NCBI RefSeq assembly: GCF_015529805.1
Contig: NZ_CP064654.1
Location: forward strand, 496,001 to 560,000
Length of the DNA stretch: 64,000 nucleotides
Direction of reading: 5' to 3'
Source: Qipengyuania soli
GTDB taxonomy: Bacteria; Pseudomonadota; Alphaproteobacteria; Sphingomonadales; Sphingomonadaceae
The position numbers and the translations under genes were made by a program. Below are positions 43,882-52,558 of this stretch, one piece after another (within the stretch, counting starts at the first letter, position 1; every line of letters starts with the position of its first letter). The notes beneath the pieces are model-generated. The model worked only from the letters and a program-made list of their open reading frames with translations, did no database searches and was not told the origin of the DNA.

Positions 43882-43898
43882 ATGTTACAACGTAACAT
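43882..43898. promoter_or_regulatory. Second Zur-like palindrome, upstream of the DUF4349 gene
   Basis: ATGTTACAACGTAACAT: arms ATGTTAC and GTAACAT are exact inverted copies around AAC. Sixteen of 17 bases equal the core of the element at 39513-39529. It lies 68 bp upstream of the DUF4349 start on the minus strand, in a stretch of 180 bp without genes that otherwise contains only the terminator at 43941. Confidence 0.7.
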
Positions 43899-43940
43899 AA
43901 GATGCGTTGGGGTATTTTGGCAAGGGCGTAAACGCGCAAA

Positions 43941-43968
43941 GGCCCCGCCACACCTTGGTGGCGGGGCC
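43941..43968 (-). terminator. Strong hairpin terminator of the DJ-1/PfpI gene
   Basis: GGCCCCGCCAC (43941-43951) and GTGGCGGGGCC (43958-43968) form a perfect 11-bp stem with a 6-nt loop. On the minus strand it is followed by TTTGCG; on the plus strand TCTAATTTT follows. It lies 27 bp beyond the stop of the minus-strand gene at 43995 and could act in both directions. Confidence 0.75.
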
Positions 43969-43994
43969 TCTAATTTTACGACGCTTCGGAGAGG

Positions 43995-44549
43995 TCAGGC
44001 CGTCTCAAGTTCGCGCTTGTCCACCTTCACGCCGAGCATTTCGATCAGCGCCTTGCTGAAGGCCGGAATATCGTCTGGCTTGCGACTGGTGATGAGGTTT
44101 CCGTCGACCACGACTTCCTTGTCGACCACCTTGGCGCCTGCGTTCTTCAGGTCGGTACGAACCGAAGGCCAGCTGGTGACACTCTTGCCCTCGACCAGGC
44201 CTGCTTCGATCAGCATCCACGGCGCATGGCAGATCGCTGCGATGGGCTTCTTGGTGTGGTCGAACATCTTCACGATCTCGACTGCTTTCTTGTTCATGCG
44301 CAGGATATCGGGGTTCATCTGGCCGCCCGGGAGAAGAAGGGCATCGTAGCCCTTGCAGCTATCAATCTCGTCCACCGTCTTGTCGACTTTGACCGCATCG
44401 CCCCAGTCCTTCTGGTCCCAACCGCGGATCTTGCCGCTTTCGAGGCTCACGACAGTGGTTTCGAAACCGGCCTTCTCGAGGTTGGCCTTGGGCTCCATCA
44501 GCTCCGACTGTTCGAAGCCATCGGTGGCGAGGATCATGACATGTTTCAT
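43995..44549 (-). CDS. DJ-1/PfpI-family protein
   Basis: The protein has 184 residues. HVMILATDGFEQSELMEP holds the glutamate, and KPIAAICHAPWMLIEAGLV the nucleophile elbow with cysteine followed by histidine (A-I-C-H-A-P), both hallmarks of PfpI/YhbO-type proteins. YDALLLPGGQMNPDILR is also typical. These proteins act in stress resistance, as glyoxalases, deglycases or proteases according to different reports. It diverges from parC over 100 bp and has its own terminator. Confidence 0.92.
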   Translation of the reverse strand: MKHVMILATDGFEQSELMEPKANLEKAGFETTVVSLESGKIRGWDQKDWGDAVKVDKTVDEIDSCKGYDALLLPGGQMNPDILRMNKKAVEIVKMFDHTKKPIAAICHAPWMLIEAGLVEGKSVTSWPSVRTDLKNAGAKVVDKEVVVDGNLITSRKPDDIPAFSKALIEMLGVKVDKRELETA

Positions 44550-44649
44550 GGGGTGTATCTCCTTGATTTGCTGTTACCCATTCAACGTGTGGGGACAGCG
44601 GCGCGTTCCGTGCTGACAGGCGAGCCGTGGCTCTGGTAGGGCGAAGCCC

Positions 44650-46947
44650 ATGTCGACTACCGAACTGGACGATTCCGGCGCCGATCCCTTCGACGCCATC
44701 GTCGATGCACCCTTTGATTCCGCGCTGTCCGAGCGCTACCTCGTCTATGCGCTGAGCACGATTACCGCCCGCTCGCTGCCCGATTTGCGGGATGGTCTGA
44801 AGCCGGTCCACCGCCGCCTCTTGTGGGCGATGCGGCAGCTGAAGCTCGATCCCAATTCCGCCTTCAAGAAGTCTGCCCGCGTGGTGGGCGACGTCATCGG
44901 CAAGTACCATCCGCATGGCGATGCCTCGGTCTATGACGCGATGGTCCGCCTCGCGCAGGATTTCGCACTGCGTTATCCGCTGGTCGAGGGGCAGGGGAAC
45001 TTTGGTAATATCGACGGCGATAACGCGGCCGCATACCGCTACACCGAAGCGCGCCTGACCAGGACCGCGCTGCGCCTGATGGAAGGGCTCGACGAAGGCA
45101 CAGTCGACTTCGTCCCGACCTACAATGGCGAGGAGGAAGAGCCCGAGATCTTCCCCGGCCTCTTCCCCAACCTGCTGGCAAACGGGGCCAGCGGCATCGC
45201 GGTCGGCATGGCAACCAACATCCCTAGCCACAACGTCGCCGAGATCGTCGATGCGACGCTGGAAGTGATCGACAACCCGCATGTCGAACACGCGCGGCTG
45301 ATGGAACTGTTCAAGGGTCCGGACTTCGCCACCGGCGGTGTGGTGGCCGAGAGTGCAGACACCATCGCCGCGGCCTACGAAACCGGACGCGGCAGTTTCC
45401 GCGTGCGCGGCCGCTTCCACGCGGCTGAGGCGGACAAGGCGGAGGACCGCGAGGCGGGTATCGAGCGCCTTGGCGGGGGGCAGTGGCAGCTGGTTATCTC
45501 CGAAATCCCCTACCAGGTGCAGAAGGGCAAGCTGATCGAGCAGATCGCCCAGGCGATCGCCGACAAGAAGCTGCCGATCCTGGAGGACGTGCGCGACGAG
45601 AGCGACGAGAAGATCCGCATCGTCCTCGTGCCCCGCAGCCGCAATGTCGATCCGGAGCTGCTCAAGGAGAGCATCTACAAGCTCACCGACATGGAGACGC
45701 GCTTCGGTCTTAACCTCAACGTGCTCGACCACACGCGCACGCCGATGGTGATGGGCCTGAAGGAGTTGCTCGACAACTGGATCGTCAGCCAGATCGACAT
45801 CCTCCAGCGCCGCAGCCAGCACCGGCTCGACCAGATCGCGCGGCGGCTGGAACTGGTCGAAGGCTACATCACCGCCTTCCTCAACCTCGACCGGGTGATC
45901 GAGATCATCCGTTACGAGGACGATCCCAAGGCAGTCATGATGGCGGAGTTCAAGCTCACCGACCGCCAGGCCGAGGCGATCCTCAACATGCGCCTGCGGT
46001 CCTTGCGCAAGCTTGAGGAAATGCAGCTGCGGCAGGAGCGCGACGAGCTGCTGAAGGAACAGGACGAGCTCGAAAAACTGCTGTCCTCGCCCGCCCGCCA
46101 GCGCACCCGGTTGAAGCGCGACCTCAACGCCCTTCGCAAGGAATACGCCGAGGATACGCCGCTGGGCGCGCGCCGCACGACTATTGCCGAGGCCGCGCCC
46201 GCGGTCGAATTCAGCATGGACGCGATGATCGAGAAGGCGCCGATCACGGTCATCCTGTCCCAGCGCGGCTGGGTGCGCGGGGCGACGGGGCACCTGCCGC
46301 TCGACCAGGAATGGAAGTTCAAGGAGGGCGATGGTCCCGCCTTCGTGCTTCACGCGCAGACCACCGACAAGCTGCTACTCGCCGCCGACAACGGGCGGTT
46401 CTACACACTTGGCGCGGACAAGCTGCCCGGCGCGCGCGGTTTTGGCGAGCCGGTGCGGAACACGCTCGACATTGAGGCCGAGGCGAACATCGTCGCTGTC
46501 ATCGTCCACCGGCCCGGCCAGCGCCTGCTGCTGGCGGCGACCACTGGCAAGGGTTTTGCCGCGACTACCGATGAACTCCTCGCCGAAACCCGAAAAGGGC
46601 GGCAGGTGGTTAACCTCAAGGACAAGGCGAAGCTGGTCGTCGTGAGGCCGATCGAGGCGACCCACGACCACGTCGCGGTGGTCGGCGACAACCGAAAGCT
46701 GGTGGTCTTCAATCTCGAGGAGCTGCCCGACCTTGCGCGCGGGCAGGGCGTGACGCTGCAGCGCTACCGCGATGGTGGCCTCAGCGACGCGACGACCTTC
46801 AAGCTCGACGAGGGCCTCAGCTGGACCATGGGCGGCAAGGAAGGCCGCACAAGGACCGAGGGCGACATGTGGCAGTGGAAGGTCGCGCGCGGCGGGGCAG
46901 GGCGGATGCCGCCGCAAGGTTTCCCGCGCGACAATCGTTTCGGCTGA
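44650..46947 (+). CDS. parC: DNA topoisomerase IV subunit A
   Basis: The protein has 765 residues. The active-site tyrosine is residue 131 (AAYRYTEARLT). The quinolone-resistance region HPHGDASVYD is at 87-96 with the usual serine and aspartate. The winged helix and tower domains are followed by a coiled coil (about 445-485). The C-terminal beta-pinwheel (about 520-740) has weaker repeats and no GyrA box (QRRGGKG), so it is ParC, not GyrA. It decatenates chromosomes with ParE, which is not in the window. Confidence 0.95.
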   Translation: MSTTELDDSGADPFDAIVDAPFDSALSERYLVYALSTITARSLPDLRDGLKPVHRRLLWAMRQLKLDPNSAFKKSARVVGDVIGKYHPHGDASVYDAMVRLAQDFALRYPLVEGQGNFGNIDGDNAAAYRYTEARLTRTALRLMEGLDEGTVDFVPTYNGEEEEPEIFPGLFPNLLANGASGIAVGMATNIPSHNVAEIVDATLEVIDNPHVEHARLMELFKGPDFATGGVVAESADTIAAAYETGRGSFRVRGRFHAAEADKAEDREAGIERLGGGQWQLVISEIPYQVQKGKLIEQIAQAIADKKLPILEDVRDESDEKIRIVLVPRSRNVDPELLKESIYKLTDMETRFGLNLNVLDHTRTPMVMGLKELLDNWIVSQIDILQRRSQHRLDQIARRLELVEGYITAFLNLDRVIEIIRYEDDPKAVMMAEFKLTDRQAEAILNMRLRSLRKLEEMQLRQERDELLKEQDELEKLLSSPARQRTRLKRDLNALRKEYAEDTPLGARRTTIAEAAPAVEFSMDAMIEKAPITVILSQRGWVRGATGHLPLDQEWKFKEGDGPAFVLHAQTTDKLLLAADNGRFYTLGADKLPGARGFGEPVRNTLDIEAEANIVAVIVHRPGQRLLLAATTGKGFAATTDELLAETRKGRQVVNLKDKAKLVVVRPIEATHDHVAVVGDNRKLVVFNLEELPDLARGQGVTLQRYRDGGLSDATTFKLDEGLSWTMGGKEGRTRTEGDMWQWKVARGGAGRMPPQGFPRDNRFG

Positions 46948-46956
46948 TCGAAATAA

Positions 46957-46985
46957 GGGCCGGAAGCGACATGCGCTCCCGGCCC
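46957..46985. terminator. Bidirectional hairpin terminator between parC and the next gene
   Basis: GGGCCGG (46957-46963) pairs with CCGGCCC (46979-46985), with a second inner stem AGCG/CGCT. On the minus strand it is followed by TTATTT, a fair T run for ending the gene at 47027-47539. For parC the downstream side is CCAATAAA, so termination in that direction is less certain. Confidence 0.65.
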
Positions 46986-47026
46986 CCAATAAACCCATGC
47001 GACCCGAAGGACTGGGCTAATGTTCC

Positions 47027-47539
47027 TTACTGACCGCCCTGCGCCGCCATGGCGGCGTCGATCTGGGCGTTGGTCAGGCGAGCCATGAGGCCGTGATCGG
47101 TTGCGTCGAAGTGCGAGCGCAGCAGCGTGACCTTGTTGGCCTCGTCGCCGCCGCGCGCGATCACGACATTGTTGCCGTTGATTTCGAGGACGGTGCCGAG
47201 CGCGGCGTGATCTGCAGCCATGGCTTCGGCGCCGACGACCAACGCTGCGTCGCGCTTCGCCGCGGCTTCGGCCAGCTGCGCGTCGATCATGCCGTCGAGC
47301 TGGGCCTTGGTGACGGTGATGGTCGGACCGGCTTCACCCTGGCCGTACATTTCGACGCCCAGCGGAACCTTGTGCTTGCCGGTGTCGAGCACGGCCTGGC
47401 CGTTCTCGACCGAAACGATGGTGCCGACAGCCTGGCCTTCGGGGCCGGTGACCGTGGCGCCGGCAACGACCTGGTCGTTGGCAAGGGCGGGGGTGGCAGC
47501 AAGAGCAATGGCGGCAACCGCCAGCTTCGCAAACTTCAT
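47027..47539 (-). CDS. Exported hypothetical protein
   Basis: The protein has 170 residues from ATG 47539; the open frame upstream is without conserved sequence. The signal peptide (MKFAKLAVAAIALAATPALA) is cleaved after ALA. The mature part has beta-rich segments: VAGATVTGPEGQAVGTIVSVENGQAVLDTGKHKVPLG, and later LGTVLEINGNNVVIARGGDEANKVTLLRSHF. The D/G-V-x-V-E-N-G-x-A-V-x-D-T-G pattern resembles small PRC-barrel-like exported proteins of Sphingomonadales. The function is unknown. It has a hairpin terminator after it. The 212-bp region upstream of it (47540-47751) shows no gene. Confidence 0.72.
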   Translation of the reverse strand: MKFAKLAVAAIALAATPALANDQVVAGATVTGPEGQAVGTIVSVENGQAVLDTGKHKVPLGVEMYGQGEAGPTITVTKAQLDGMIDAQLAEAAAKRDAALVVGAEAMAADHAALGTVLEINGNNVVIARGGDEANKVTLLRSHFDATDHGLMARLTNAQIDAAMAAQGGQ

Positions 47540-47751
47540 TCTTCTACTCCAAGACTGTTTCAACGTGACGCGGCTTTCCCACACGCGAAAGCGCAGAAAA
47601 GCCGACAGGACTGGCTTTGAGCGGGGCGAGAGCAAGGCCCGACAAATCCCGCTGTGATCCCCAAGGGAGCGGGCGCTCTATTTCAGCTTGAGGCCCAAAA
47701 GGCAACCTCAGGGGCCGTTTTACGGATAGCGAGCTTAAGCTGCGCTGAAGA

Positions 47752-48930
47752 TCAGCGCTCCGCGAGCGCCTCGTCGAGCAGGGTTTCGACACGCTCACGC
47801 GGGGGGAAACCTTCCTCGACCCAGCGCTTCTCGACCGCCTGCAAGATGCGCGCGACCTCCGGCCCTTTGCCCACCCCGCGGGCGACGATCTCGCCGCCCT
47901 TGAGGGGCAATTTCGGGACCTCCCAGTCGAGCAAATTTGAGGGATTTTCGCCCGCGATGAGCAGCCGGTCAACTGCGCATTCGACGCCGACGTCATAGGC
48001 GAGTGCCTGCGGGTTCTCCACGTCGCGGGTGTCGCGCCTTGCAATGCAGGTCAGCCGGTCGCGCTGGCTGCGCGAGAAGCGCAGGCGGGCCGAGACCGTT
48101 TCTGCGACCGGCGGCACGGCAGGAAGCATTGCCGCGATGCGGCGCATGGCGTCCGGCTCGATCCCCGCAGCGCGCTCGCTGGCAACCAGCTCGCCGAGCT
48201 TGCCCACCTCGTGCTTGCCGCATTCGGGGAGCACCACCTGGAGCACGCCGAGTTCACGCATCTTGGCCACGGTCGCCACCGGGTCGGGCAGGGCGAGAAG
48301 GTTCTGCAACTCCCAGCCCACGCGCTCGCGGCTGAGGCCCTTCAGCGTCGGCGCCAGCTCGCTGCACGCCGCCGTCGCCTCATCATCCCAGCCATCGGCG
48401 AAACGGGTGGCGAAGCGGAAATACCGGAGGATCCGCAGGTGGTCTTCCTGGATCCGCGTGACCGGGTTGCCGATGAAGCGCACGCGGTTCGCCGCCAGGT
48501 CGTCGAGCCCGCCGAAATAGTCCGAAATCTCCAGCGTCAGCGGGTGGGCGTAGAGTGCGTTGATGGTGAAGTCGCGCCGCGCGGCGTCGTCCTTCCATTC
48601 CTCGCTGAAGGAGATGGTTGCGCGCCTGCCATCGGTCGCGACGTCGTGGCGTAGCGTCGTGATTTCGACATTGCCGTCCTCGAAGATCGCAGTGACCGTA
48701 CCGTGGTCGATCCCGGTCGGGATGGTCCTGATACCCGCTTCGCCACACCGGTCGATGACCGCCGCTGGCAAATGGCGCGTCGCCGCATCGATATCGTGGC
48801 TGTCGTGCCCGGTAACGGCATCACGCACGCAGCCACCGACCCAGCGCACGTCATCTGCCCCAAGAGCTTCGACAAGGCGCAGGTAATCCTCGCGCTTCGT
48901 CCACGGGCAGTCGGGCATGCGCTCAGCCAT
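47752..48930 (-). CDS. cca: CCA tRNA nucleotidyltransferase / poly(A) polymerase family protein
   Basis: The protein has 392 residues from ATG 48930 (ATG 48918 is an option). WVGGCVRDAVTGHDSHDIDAAT has the G-G-x-V-R-D and D-x-D of class II nucleotidyltransferases. RRDFTINAL is the RRDF-T-NA motif and EDHLRILRYFRFATRF the E-D-x-x-R-x-x-R motif. It would add or repair the CCA end of tRNA, which is needed here because tRNA-Val at 7842 has no encoded CCA. It overlaps the NUDIX gene by 8 bp. Confidence 0.93.
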   Translation of the reverse strand: MAERMPDCPWTKREDYLRLVEALGADDVRWVGGCVRDAVTGHDSHDIDAATRHLPAAVIDRCGEAGIRTIPTGIDHGTVTAIFEDGNVEITTLRHDVATDGRRATISFSEEWKDDAARRDFTINALYAHPLTLEISDYFGGLDDLAANRVRFIGNPVTRIQEDHLRILRYFRFATRFADGWDDEATAACSELAPTLKGLSRERVGWELQNLLALPDPVATVAKMRELGVLQVVLPECGKHEVGKLGELVASERAAGIEPDAMRRIAAMLPAVPPVAETVSARLRFSRSQRDRLTCIARRDTRDVENPQALAYDVGVECAVDRLLIAGENPSNLLDWEVPKLPLKGGEIVARGVGKGPEVARILQAVEKRWVEEGFPPRERVETLLDEALAER

Positions 48931-49528
48931 CGTTACGTCCGTGCCAGGCGATACGGCGCGACAGGTTCCAGCAGATTGCGGCCGTGACGCCCCAGATCCG
49001 GTAGCCATCGTAATCCATTTCGAGATAGCCGCGCATTGCGCCCTTCCAGAAGACCTCGTTGCGGCTCCATTGCGACGCATCCATCAGAAGGTCCAGCGGG
49101 CATTCGAACCAGCTTTCAACCTCGCGCGGCTCGGCGCGGATCGGCAGGTTGGCAGGTATGGTGGCGAGGACCGGGGTGATGTCGAAGCCGGTGCCGGTCT
49201 GGTAGCGGTCGGTGGTACCGATAACGCGCACTTTCCCGGGCTCGATATGGAGTTCCTCCCATGCTTCGCGCAGGGCGGCCTCCACCGCGTCCTCGCCATG
49301 GTCGAGCTTGCCGCCGGGGAAGGCGACCTGTCCCGGATGGTCGCGCATGGTACGCGGTCGCTGGGTCAGGATTACGGTCGGTCGTTCCTGTTCGGTAACG
49401 GCTATCAGGACGGCAGCATCGGCAGTCCTGCCGACGTCCGCAAACCTGCTGTCGTTCATGAGTTCGCCGACATCTTGCGCGTGGCCGTGCTCAAGCATTG
49501 CGGCAAGGCGGTCGAAGAGATCGCTCAT
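48923..49528 (-). CDS. NUDIX hydrolase, CoA pyrophosphatase type
   Basis: The protein has 201 residues. The Nudix box is intact: GGKLDHGEDAVEAALREAWEELHI (GX5EX7REUXEEXGU). TQRPRTMRDHPGQVAFPGG preceding it is the NuCoA signature of enzymes that split coenzyme A or its thioesters. It overlaps the DUF1285 gene by 4 bp and the cca gene by 8 bp, so the four genes GNAT-DUF1285-NUDIX-cca read as one unit. Confidence 0.92.
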   Translation of the reverse strand: MSDLFDRLAAMLEHGHAQDVGELMNDSRFADVGRTADAAVLIAVTEQERPTVILTQRPRTMRDHPGQVAFPGGKLDHGEDAVEAALREAWEELHIEPGKVRVIGTTDRYQTGTGFDITPVLATIPANLPIRAEPREVESWFECPLDLLMDASQWSRNEVFWKGAMRGYLEMDYDGYRIWGVTAAICWNLSRRIAWHGRNDG

Positions 49529-50073
49529 GCAGGCAACAACGAGAAGGTTTCGCCGCCGCTCTCGACGGTCCAGTCGTCGCCGCTCTCGAGCGCGATCTGC
49601 GCCAGCTGTTCGTAGGTCGAGCGATTGAGCCGCGCTTCGCAACCACGCCTCACCCCGAGGTACAGTGCCGGGGATTCGGCATCGCCTGCCGCGCGAAGGG
49701 GATGGTCGCGGTCGGCAATTACCAGCTCGTCGGTGTTGAGGCGGAATGCCAGATTGCCCTCGGCAAGGCTGACGTCGGTGGCGATGAAGGCTGCGTCTTC
49801 CACCTCGATGGCGAGTTTCTGGTGCGGAGTGACCAGCCAGTGCTGCCCCTCGTCATCGCGCAGCAGCAGTCCGGCGAAGGCGCGCACCATCGCGGTGCGG
49901 GTGATCGGCGATCCCTCGTGCAGCCAGGTGCCGTCGGCAAGGATGCGCATGTGGCTCTCGCCGCTTTCGGCTGGCGTCCAGCGCTCCACCGGCGGCAGCT
50001 TGCGCGCCTCGACCGCCTCGGCGATCTGGGCGAGCGACATTCCTGCAAGTTCGGGTGGGGGATCGTAGGGCAT
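49525..50073 (-). CDS. DUF1285 protein
   Basis: The protein has 182 residues from ATG 50073. A GTG at 50103 would add ten residues, and neither start has a clear ribosome binding site. LPPVERWTPAESGESHMRILADGTWLHEGSPITR is the typical DUF1285 beginning, then FAGLLLRDDEGQHWLVTPHQKLAIEVEDAAFIA. Two domains of mainly beta structure are expected. The function is unknown. It ends with a 4-bp overlap on the NUDIX gene. Confidence 0.88.
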   Translation of the reverse strand: MPYDPPPELAGMSLAQIAEAVEARKLPPVERWTPAESGESHMRILADGTWLHEGSPITRTAMVRAFAGLLLRDDEGQHWLVTPHQKLAIEVEDAAFIATDVSLAEGNLAFRLNTDELVIADRDHPLRAAGDAESPALYLGVRRGCEARLNRSTYEQLAQIALESGDDWTVESGGETFSLLPA

Positions 50074-50104
50074 CGGTCGGGTTTGCGATGCCAGATGGAA
50101 CACG

Positions 50105-50635
50105 TCAGGCCAAGACCGGTTTCCACGGCCCCAACATTCCCTCGCGTGGAAGGATGGCCGGATTGCCGCTGCGGGCGAGCAGGCGGTGCTTCTCGAAGGG
50201 CCCCGGGCAATGCCACCCTCCGGTGTGCGCGGCGGTGAAATCCCAGCGGTCGTAATAGTCCGGATCGCCGATCATCACCTGCGGCAGAGGTGCTGCACCA
50301 TCTTCGAAGCCGGCGTCGATCGCGCCGAGGCTGGCTGCCATCAGGGCCTTGCCGAAGCCTTCGCCCTGTCGCCCGGGCATGACGGCAACCGGGCCGACCA
50401 TGATCATGGGGTGAGGGCGCCCTTCGGGATCGGTCAGCGCCACAGGCCACAGCTGGATCGTGCCGACGAGATAGTCGTCCTCGTCGAGCGCGGCGAAGCT
50501 CAGCCCTTCGAGCCAGTCGGTCCCTTCACGGATGCGATAGGCAGTGCGTGCATGGCGTCCCTCGCCGAAAGCGGCGTCGAGCAATTCTTCGACCATTGCC
50601 GGGTCTATCGCGGACAGGGGGACAAGCGTCGCCAT
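50105..50635 (-). CDS. GNAT-family N-acetyltransferase
   Basis: The protein has 176 residues. The acetyl-CoA-binding region reads MVGPVAVMPGRQGEGFGKALMAASLGAI, with the R/Q-x-x-G-x-G/A loop (RQGEGFG). VMIGDPDYYDRWDF in the C-terminal half is shared with YhbS-like acetyltransferases. The substrate is unknown. It begins the minus-strand run GNAT-DUF1285-NUDIX-cca. Upstream is a 65-bp gap to the dehydrogenase gene's stop. Confidence 0.9.
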   Translation of the reverse strand: MATLVPLSAIDPAMVEELLDAAFGEGRHARTAYRIREGTDWLEGLSFAALDEDDYLVGTIQLWPVALTDPEGRPHPMIMVGPVAVMPGRQGEGFGKALMAASLGAIDAGFEDGAAPLPQVMIGDPDYYDRWDFTAAHTGGWHCPGPFEKHRLLARSGNPAILPREGMLGPWKPVLA

Positions 50636-50700
50636 AAGGGCGCGGCGCTTAGGACCGGCGAACGCCCAAGTCGATAGATTTCGCCTAGGCCCCGGTGAAG

Positions 50701-51882
50701 CTATTGCGGACGTAGTTCGAGCAGGCGTCCATCGCTGCCGTCCTCCAGCACCCACAGCGCGCCATCGGGTCCTTCGATCACCGAACGAACGCGATTGTCC
50801 ATGGGATAGCGCGTCACCTCTCTTGCGGACTCGCCGTCGATGCGAACCCGGACGATGGCTTCGGAAGACAGGCCCGCAATCAGCAAGTCGCCCTTGAGAC
50901 CGGGGAAGAGGTCGCCCGAATAGAAGGTCATGTTGCCCGGGGCGATGACCGGGGTCCAGCTGACCGCCGGCTTGGCGAAGCCGTCGTCGGCAGTGTGGTC
51001 AGGGATGTCTGATCCGTCGTAGTTGTCGCCGTTCGAGCGGACCGGCCAGCCATAGTTCTGGCCCTTCTTGACGAGGTTGAGTTCATCGCCACCCGCCGGG
51101 CCGTGCTCGACTTCCCACAGGCGTCCCTGCGCGTCGAAGTCCACGCCAAGCAGGTTGCGGTGGCCCCACGACCAGATCTGGTTCGAAGGACTGCCCTGGG
51201 CCTCCAGCGGATTGCCGGCGGCCGCCGTACCGTCGAGGTTGAGGCGAACGACGCTGCCCAACGTGTTCGTCGTGTCTTGCGCTGGATCGAACTTCTGGCG
51301 GTCGCCGCTGGTCACGAAGAGGTATTTCCCATCGGGACTGAAGGCGATGCGGTGGGAGTAGTGCCCGCGACCGCTCACCTTGGGTGTCTGGCGCCAGATG
51401 ACCGCCAGTTTGGAAATTGCGCATTCGTCGGCCTGCTGGCAGTCCAGCGTGCCCCGACCGACTACGGCGCCGCGGGTGTCGCTCGGACCCGCCTCGACCC
51501 AGCTGAGGTAGATTGTCCGCGCGGTGGTCCCCTTGGCCTCCTCGCCCGGCAGGAATGCGACGTCGCCAAGGCCGCCCTGGCCTCCGTAATCGACGTTCGG
51601 CAGTCCCGTGACCGTGCCCAGCCTGCCATTGGCCGTATCGACGAACTTCATCGTTCCGGCCTTCTCGGTGATGAAGAGGAGTTTCGTGCCTGGCAGGAAC
51701 GCCTCGGCCCAAGGCTGGGAAAAGCTGCCATGCGCAGTCTTTGCGAAGGTGAACCCTACCTCTGATCCGGTAGGGGATGGCGAGGGTGTCGATGTGGGCC
51801 CGTCGGTGGATGACCCGATGCTGCAGCTTGCCGCCATCAGTAGCGGGGCTAGGGTGGCGGCAATCATGGAAACGCGGCTCAT
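50701..51882 (-). CDS. PQQ-type sugar dehydrogenase (beta-propeller), exported
   Basis: The protein has 393 residues. The signal peptide ends near MAASC, a possible lipobox, then a Ser/Pro/Thr linker. The six-bladed propeller of the soluble glucose/sorbosone dehydrogenase type follows: FITEKAGTMKFVD, GGQGGLGDVAFLPG, HYSHRIAFSPDGKYLFVTSGDR, SWGHRNLLGVDFDAQGRLWEVEHGPAGGDELN. HGPxGGDELN is strongly conserved. Whether it binds PQQ and which sugar it oxidises is not shown by the sequence. The 5' end overlaps the divergent rnhB start region by 17 bp. Confidence 0.9.
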   Translation of the reverse strand: MSRVSMIAATLAPLLMAASCSIGSSTDGPTSTPSPSPTGSEVGFTFAKTAHGSFSQPWAEAFLPGTKLLFITEKAGTMKFVDTANGRLGTVTGLPNVDYGGQGGLGDVAFLPGEEAKGTTARTIYLSWVEAGPSDTRGAVVGRGTLDCQQADECAISKLAVIWRQTPKVSGRGHYSHRIAFSPDGKYLFVTSGDRQKFDPAQDTTNTLGSVVRLNLDGTAAAGNPLEAQGSPSNQIWSWGHRNLLGVDFDAQGRLWEVEHGPAGGDELNLVKKGQNYGWPVRSNGDNYDGSDIPDHTADDGFAKPAVSWTPVIAPGNMTFYSGDLFPGLKGDLLIAGLSSEAIVRVRIDGESAREVTRYPMDNRVRSVIEGPDGALWVLEDGSDGRLLELRPQ

Positions 51883-52519
51883 CTTCTCATCCTCTCCCTC
51901 TTGCGGTCTAGGCGACGCGCCGCTGGTCGTCGGAGTGGACGAAGCGGGGCGCGGACCGCTGGCCGGGCCGGTGGTCGCAGCAGCAGTGGTGCTGTGCAAC
52001 CCCTCACCGACCGGTCTTGATGATTCCAAAAAGCTTTCGCCCAAGCGGCGTTCCGAACTGGAGCCGCAAATCCTTGCGCGTTGCGCATGGGGGCTTGCCG
52101 TGGTGGAGCCGGAGGAGATCGACCGGCTCAACATCTTCGGCGCGACCATGTTGGCGATGACGCTTGCGGTGTCGCGACTGGTCGAGGCGCTTGGGTGTGA
52201 GCCCGACGCGGTGCTGATCGACGGCAATTTGACCCCGCATGGTCGCCATGCCGACTGGCGCTGGGCCGATGCCCGTCCGATCGTCGGCGGCGACGGCAAG
52301 GAGCAGTGCATTGGCGCCGCCTCGATCATCGCCAAGGAGTACCGCGACCGCCTGATGCTGGAGGCTGCGAAGGAGCACCCCCATTACGGGTGGGAGCGCA
52401 ACAAGGGTTACGGCTCGGCCGAGCACATGGAGGCATTGCGCATCCACGGTCCGACACCGCTTCACCGGCGCAGCTTCGCTCCGGTGGCGCAAGCCGATCT
52501 GTTCGCCCTCGGAACCTGA
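51866..52519 (+). CDS. rnhB: Ribonuclease HII
   Basis: The protein has 217 residues from ATG 51866, the only usual start shortly before the domain. Active-site residues are in VVGVDEAGRGPLAGPVVAAAV (D-E-A-G-R-G), VLIDGN (third acid), and QCIGAASIIAKEYRD (fourth). It removes ribonucleotides from DNA and RNA primers. The start lies inside the 5' end of the divergent dehydrogenase gene, so both promoters must lie within coding sequence. Confidence 0.94.
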   Translation: METRLIFSSSPSCGLGDAPLVVGVDEAGRGPLAGPVVAAAVVLCNPSPTGLDDSKKLSPKRRSELEPQILARCAWGLAVVEPEEIDRLNIFGATMLAMTLAVSRLVEALGCEPDAVLIDGNLTPHGRHADWRWADARPIVGGDGKEQCIGAASIIAKEYRDRLMLEAAKEHPHYGWERNKGYGSAEHMEALRIHGPTPLHRRSFAPVAQADLFALGT

Positions 52520-52558
52520 CCACCCGCCACTCGCTTTCCTCTGCAACAGGAGGATTTG

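Noticed and set aside
44362..46353. Minus-strand open frame of 663 codons opposite parC
   Set aside because: Shadow of parC; it also runs into the DJ-1 gene in another frame.
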